Assembly: GCF_028369105.1 (NCBI RefSeq)
Contig: NZ_JAQNDO010000001.1
Span: forward strand, 10,758,501 to 10,822,500
Direction: 5' to 3'
Origin: Polyangium mundeleinium
GTDB lineage: Bacteria > Myxococcota_A > Polyangia > Polyangiales > Polyangiaceae
DNA: 64,000 nt
The notes under the pieces were generated by a model. That model was not told the origin of the DNA and made no database searches. It worked only from the letters and a program-made list of their open reading frames with translations. The position numbers were made by a program, and so were the translations under genes. Shown here piece by piece: positions 60,359 through 64,000 of the stretch; the first letter of the stretch is position 1; every line of letters starts with the position of its first letter.

Positions 60359-60979
60359 ATGGACATCAGCCCCGCCCTCCCCTCTGTGAAGTCGCTCGTC
60401 CCCGTGCTCTGCCACGGCTTTTCTCTGGCCGCGCACGTGCTGTTTCTCGGCGGGGCGGCGCTGCTCGGGCCGCTGCATTCGGCCGACGCGCCGTCGATCG
60501 AGCATCACCTCCCGCGGGCGCAGACGCTGCTGCTCGTGACCGCCGTGCCGGGGGAGACGGTCACGGAAGAGCGAGGCGGCGAGCGCGAGGTGAGCGGGCG
60601 TTACGACGAGGGCACGGTAGGGCCGCTACGGAACGACGCGGAGCGCGCGGTTCCTCCCGGCGAACGCGCCGAGGCGTACAAAGTGGACCACCCCGACGGG
60701 AACGACGTACCGGCGGCCATGTTCTATCCGGCGCTTGATCCAAGCACGGTCCCCTCGAACTGGTTCAACGGAATGGGCAACGGCTCGGGAGGAACGCGGG
60801 ACAAGAAGGTCGACCGCGGCGATCGTATCGAGCCGGAGACGCCGGCCCAGCGCCGCGCGCACGGGGAGGCGGAGGCCACGAGCCCCGCGGGCGGGCCGCC
60901 GAAGACACGCGTTTGCCCGCCGTCGCGGTCCGCCGACATTGCGGTCTTCTGTCGCGCCACCTCCGCGGCGAAGCGCTGA
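60359..60979 (+). CDS. Hypothetical membrane-anchored protein
   Basis: 206 residues. One hydrophobic segment near the N-terminus (VLCHGFSLAAHVLFLGGAALLGPL, about 17-40) and a polar, Gly/Pro/Arg-rich remainder (GGEREVSGRYDEGTVGPL; NWFNGMGNGSGGTRDKKVDRGDRIEP). No recognised domain. Codon bias and position between divergent and convergent neighbours favour a real gene, but evidence is modest. Its stop is one base from the stop of the convergent alcohol dehydrogenase gene. Confidence 0.5.
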   Translation: MDISPALPSVKSLVPVLCHGFSLAAHVLFLGGAALLGPLHSADAPSIEHHLPRAQTLLLVTAVPGETVTEERGGEREVSGRYDEGTVGPLRNDAERAVPPGERAEAYKVDHPDGNDVPAAMFYPALDPSTVPSNWFNGMGNGSGGTRDKKVDRGDRIEPETPAQRRAHGEAEATSPAGGPPKTRVCPPSRSADIAVFCRATSAAKR

Positions 60980-60980
60980 C

Positions 60981-62024
60981 CTACCGCTTTTCGTCCTCAC
61001 CAAGGGCGAGCACCACGCGTCCGTGGATCGCCCCTTCATTCATACGCGCGAACACGCTGTTGATCGATTCGAGCGGCTGGACCTCGGTCGTGGGCTTGAT
61101 CCCATCGTGCGCGGCAATCTCCAGCGCTTCCTTCAGGTCCATACGGGTGCCCACGATCGATCCACGAAGCGTGAGGCGCTTGAGCACGACGTCGAAGATC
61201 GGCGTCGGGAAATCGCCGGGCGGCAGGCCGACGAACACACACGTCCCGCCGGAACGAAGGGTCCCGAGGGCCTGGCGGAAGGCGCCCGGCGAGACCGCCG
61301 TGACGAGCGCCCCGTGCGCGCCGCCGATTTGCCGCTGGACCTCGGCCGCCGGGTCGGCGTGGAGGGCGTCGACGACCACCTCGGCGCCGAGTTCGCGGGC
61401 GAGGTCGAGTTTGTCCGCGCCCACGTCCACGGCCGCGACGCGCAGGCCCATGGCCCTTGCATAAGGAATCGCGAGGTGCCCGAGGCCGCCGATGCCCGAG
61501 ATGACGACCCATTGCCCCGGGCGCGCCTCCGTTTCCTTGAGGCCCTTGTAGCTGGTCACGCCCGCGCAGAGGATCGGCGCAGCGTCCACGAAGCTGATCG
61601 CGTCCGGAATCCGTCCCACGTACGCCGCAGGCGCGACGACGTACTCGGCGTGGCCGCCGTTGACGGAATAACCCGTGTTTTTCTGCGACGGGCACAACGT
61701 CTCCCAGCCGGTGATGCAATGATCGCAAGCACCGCAGGCGTTGTGGAGCCAGGGGACGCCGACGCGGTCGCCCTCTTTCAGCGTGGTGACGCCGGCGCCG
61801 AGCGCGGCCACGTACCCGACGCCCTCGTGGCCGGGGATGAACGGGAGCGCGGGTTTGACCGGCCAATCACCGTTCGCCGCGTGGAGGTCGGTATGGCAAA
61901 CCCCGCTCGCCACGATTCGAACGAGGACCTCGCCTGCGCTCGGCACGGGAACGGGGACCTCCTCGATGACAAGCGGCTGTCCAAACGCCCGAACGACCGC
62001 GGCCCTCATCGTACGTTGCATCAT
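60981..62024 (-). CDS. adhP: Zinc-dependent alcohol dehydrogenase (AdhP type)
   Basis: 347 residues; starts ATG ATG, with GGAGAG just upstream. MDR family: catalytic zinc ligands in [16 protein letters not shown] and GHEGVGYV, structural zinc cysteines in [19 protein letters not shown](P)-binding motif [19 protein letters not shown] with Asp in AAVDVGADK indicating NAD preference. It should interconvert primary alcohols and aldehydes, typically ethanol and acetaldehyde. The full length and all motifs are intact. Convergent with the hypothetical gene upstream in coordinates; 158 bases separate its start from the end of the SDR epimerase gene. Confidence 0.93.
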   Translation of the reverse strand: MMQRTMRAAVVRAFGQPLVIEEVPVPVPSAGEVLVRIVASGVCHTDLHAANGDWPVKPALPFIPGHEGVGYVAALGAGVTTLKEGDRVGVPWLHNACGACDHCITGWETLCPSQKNTGYSVNGGHAEYVVAPAAYVGRIPDAISFVDAAPILCAGVTSYKGLKETEARPGQWVVISGIGGLGHLAIPYARAMGLRVAAVDVGADKLDLARELGAEVVVDALHADPAAEVQRQIGGAHGALVTAVSPGAFRQALGTLRSGGTCVFVGLPPGDFPTPIFDVVLKRLTLRGSIVGTRMDLKEALEIAAHDGIKPTTEVQPLESINSVFARMNEGAIHGRVVLALGEDEKR

Positions 62025-62182
62025 CGCTCTCCAGGTGCAGGTGGCTGGTGCGCCAACCCCTCCGCAAGGGCCATGCCATCTCCATGAACGCCTGTGTTTC
62101 GGCGTGAGGGCAGAGCGAGCGGGCCGGGGAGGCGCGCGCCTTGCGTGGCGGCGCAGATGCTGCGTTTCCGCGGGGCGGCGAT

Positions 62183-63229
62183 CTACTCGAAGCGCATCGT
62201 GGGCGGAGGCCGCACGGTCTCCCGCTCCTTGAGCCAGCGCTCGGCGAGCTCGATCTCCCTCGGCCGGTGCTCATACCCATCCGGCGGCGTCGCATACCCG
62301 TACGCGAGGAAGCTCGCGACGATCTTGCCGAGGGACGTGGCGAACGGCTCGTGGCGGAAGCCGAGCTCGGCCTCCGCCTTCGAAGGATCCAGCATCGACA
62401 TCCATTTGCTGCTGAACGGCGAGACCGCGCGGAGGTCGAGCCCCGCGGCGAGGACGTCCGCGGACGCGACGGGCGCGAGCTTGGCCCGGGATCCGAGCAT
62501 TCCTCGTAGCATCGCGAGCAGCTCCAGGAGGGAGGGCGTCTCCTTTTGGCAGACGTTGTACGCTTTGCCGAACGTCGGCTCGCGGCCGAGGATTTCCACG
62601 AGGAACCGCGCGACCTCGCCCCCATACACGTGACGAACCGGCTGCGTCCCGCCATCCGGGACGATGACAGGACCACCGTCGACGAGGCGGAGGAGGTAAC
62701 GATCGAGCCGGCGATAATGGTCGCGCTCGCCGTTCACGATGGGGATACGTACCCGCGTCGAAGGGAATCGCGATTTCTCGAAGGCGTCGACGAGCGCGTC
62801 CTCGCAATCGCGTTTGCCCGTGCCGTACTCCCAGTTCGCCAGCTCGTCCTCGTCCGCGGGGCGGGGCATCACGGGGCCGTCATAATCGATCTCGCGCGAA
62901 GGTCGCGGGGCGCCCTCGCGCACGAGGTAGACCTGGCCCGTGCTGATGAAGACGTAGTGCCCCACGCGGCCGCCGAGCGCATCCACAGCGCCGCGCGTGT
63001 CCTCCCAGCGGTAGGCCGCGAAGTCGACCGCCGCGTCGAAGTGGCGGTGTTGCATGACCCGCGACAGGTCCGCCGTCGTCCGATCACCCTGGAGCCGCTC
63101 GATCCGCGCGCCGAAAGGATCCGGCAGGGTCCCGCGATTGAACAAGGTCACCTGGTGCCCCCCCGCGAGCAGCCGGTGCACGAGGAGCGGCCCGACGAAC
63201 CGTGTCCCGCCGATGACGAGAACGTGCAT
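62183..63229 (-). CDS. Extended SDR / NAD-dependent epimerase family protein
   Basis: 348 residues beginning with the Rossmann motif [32 protein letters not shown] landmarks: [18 protein letters not shown], a Tyr-x3-Lys-like [10 protein letters not shown] and [24 protein letters not shown]. This is the atypical or extended SDR group that acts on nucleotide sugars, or as isoflavone-reductase-like oxidoreductases; several bacterial members are annotated as reductases. The precise substrate is unknown. AAGGGGGACC upstream of ATG 63229 supports the start. It diverges from the partial membrane protein gene. Confidence 0.85.
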   Translation of the reverse strand: MHVLVIGGTRFVGPLLVHRLLAGGHQVTLFNRGTLPDPFGARIERLQGDRTTADLSRVMQHRHFDAAVDFAAYRWEDTRGAVDALGGRVGHYVFISTGQVYLVREGAPRPSREIDYDGPVMPRPADEDELANWEYGTGKRDCEDALVDAFEKSRFPSTRVRIPIVNGERDHYRRLDRYLLRLVDGGPVIVPDGGTQPVRHVYGGEVARFLVEILGREPTFGKAYNVCQKETPSLLELLAMLRGMLGSRAKLAPVASADVLAAGLDLRAVSPFSSKWMSMLDPSKAEAELGFRHEPFATSLGKIVASFLAYGYATPPDGYEHRPREIELAERWLKERETVRPPPTMRFE

Positions 63230-63426
63230 GGTCCCCCTTCTAGCAGCGAAGCCGAAGGCGATACAACGGAACGGCGGAACAGGGGTGGATCACGGTTGAC
63301 CCACCTTGCCACAATTTCGTCGCATTCCTTCCACGACTCTTCCGCGGGGAAGGCAGAGGAGCGCCAAACCGGCACGATACGAAAACGAGGTCTGGCGCGG
63401 CTACGGCCGCGAGCACCGGAGGAAAG
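63230..63426. promoter_or_regulatory. Divergent intergenic region (197 bases)
   Basis: The starts of the SDR gene (minus) and a membrane protein gene (plus) face away from each other, so both promoters lie here. An AT-richer patch occurs around 63310-63330 (CACAATTTCGTCGCATTCC), but I cannot assign -35/-10 boxes or an operator. Confidence 0.3.
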
Positions 63427-64000
63427 ATGCAAGCCCACGCCTCGTACGTCGATGCCCTCGCGGGCGACGCCCCGCCCGAACCCCAGGAAGTCACGCCCCC
63501 GAATCCGCCCGAAGAGGCGCGCGTCGCGCCGCAGATGCCCGCGGACGAGGGCGCGCCGTCGTTCGCGAAGTCGCTGCTCGGCGTCGGGCCGGATGGCGCC
63601 CCGGGCGCGCTGCGCGACGACGCGCGGAGGTTTGCCACGGCGCTCGCGCTGTCGGCGTTGTATGGGCTCTCGATCGGGACGCGGGACGGCGGTCTTTCGA
63701 TCCTGAAGCACGCGGCCGCCGTGCCGCTCGCGCCGCTCGCCGTCGCAGGGCTCGGCGTGCCCGCGCTGTTCATCGTGCTCACGCTCTTCGATGCGCCGAT
63801 CGATCCGCCGGCCGCGGTGAAAGCCGCGGCGCGCGGGGCGGCGACGACGGGCCTCGTGCTCGGCGGCCTCGCGCCTGCGATGGCCCTCTTCGTGACGACG
63901 TCGAGCTCGCGCATCGGCGCTGCGTTCTCCGCGGGGCTCGGCCTGATCCTCGCCGGGGCCTTCGGGCTGCGCGCGTTCCTCGGCGCGATCGGGACGCCGC
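63427..64000 (+). CDS. Membrane protein of unknown function (5' part)
   Basis: The gene runs off the right edge; the visible 191 codons contain no stop. GGAGGAAAG precedes ATG 63427. After a Pro/Glu-rich cytoplasmic N-terminus (about 1-55) there are at least four hydrophobic helices (VPLAPLAVAGLGVPALFIVLTLF; GAATTGLVLGGLAPAMALFV; IGAAFSAGLGLILAGAFGL and an earlier weaker one). I do not recognise the family from the visible part. Confidence 0.75.
   Translation, partial: MQAHASYVDALAGDAPPEPQEVTPPNPPEEARVAPQMPADEGAPSFAKSLLGVGPDGAPGALRDDARRFATALALSALYGLSIGTRDGGLSILKHAAAVPLAPLAVAGLGVPALFIVLTLFDAPIDPPAAVKAAARGAATTGLVLGGLAPAMALFVTTSSSRIGAAFSAGLGLILAGAFGLRAFLGAIGTP

Noticed and set aside
1-64000. 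Prophage, transposon or integrative element
   Set aside because: No integrase, transposase, phage structural gene, terminal repeat or tRNA attachment site was found.

Overview
The window is very GC-rich, strongly third-position GC biased DNA that is almost fully coding. It carries four Hanks-type Ser/Thr kinases with C-terminal membrane anchors, many Cys-rich or Gly/Ser-rich lipoproteins, TPR/PEGA proteins, a MYXO-CTERM-like C-terminus, and a 'metallo-mystery pair' of the type first defined in Myxococcus. Together these point to a large-genome myxobacterium (Myxococcota, probably Polyangiales). That is inference from gene content; no rRNA or tRNA gene is present to confirm it. I saw no IS element, prophage, CRISPR array, tRNA or replication origin, and no gene-free stretch longer than about 210 bases.

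Layout. 1-4.7 kb: the end of an unknown gene, a class III aminotransferase, a membrane class IIIb nucleotide cyclase and an MscS-type channel. 4.7-9.7 kb: a minus-strand operon of membrane protein, Ser/Thr kinase (frameshifted near 8180), TPR/PEGA-like protein and Cys-rich lipoprotein. 9.8-14.6 kb: a leucine-rich-repeat lipoprotein, a small MscS channel, and a GAF histidine kinase followed by a DisA/DAC-domain protein. 14.7-17.2 kb: an MbnP/MbnH-like copper-protein and di-haem-enzyme pair with a third di-haem lipoprotein between them. 17.3-22.3 kb: kinase, SBBP-repeat lipoprotein, Cys-rich MYXO-CTERM protein, TPR/PEGA protein. 22.4-30.3 kb: ATP-grasp, MATE exporter, PAS-STAS regulator, Maf/YceF, second class III aminotransferase, six-hairpin glycosidase-like lipoprotein. 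30.4-41.3 kb: MVL-type lectin, ABC-F ATPase, haem lipoprotein, two divergent paralogous alpha/beta hydrolases, VOC protein, another hydrolase, HEAT protein, TVP38-type membrane protein, StyA-like flavoprotein, small lipoprotein. 41.3-45.4 kb: a single polypeptide joining topoisomerase III to RecQ helicase, with a long palindrome inside the linker. 45.4-55.9 kb: two more kinase / signal-anchored / lipoprotein operons flanking a lipoprotein, a matrixin-like protease and an ECF sigma factor. 55.9-64 kb: DUF4476-like protein, a metallophosphoesterase with a two-helix membrane domain plus a YEATS-like partner, MopE-type lipoprotein, alcohol dehydrogenase, SDR epimerase and the start of a membrane protein.

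The most notable themes are: (1) a recurrent triad of Ser/Thr kinase, TPR/PEGA anchor protein ending in Phe, and Cys-rich or LamG lipoprotein, seen at three loci in overlapping or abutting operons and partly at a fourth; (2) the TopB-RecQ fusion with an in-frame palindromic element; (3) a DAC nucleotidyl-cyclase domain coupled to a histidine kinase; (4) a three-gene MbnP/MbnH locus; (5) a metallophosphoesterase-2TM / YEATS-like pair resembling predicted prokaryotic conflict systems. Genes are packed very tightly: several convergent pairs end within 0-3 bases of each other or overlap, and many co-directional genes share TGATG, ATGA or GTGA stop-start overlaps.
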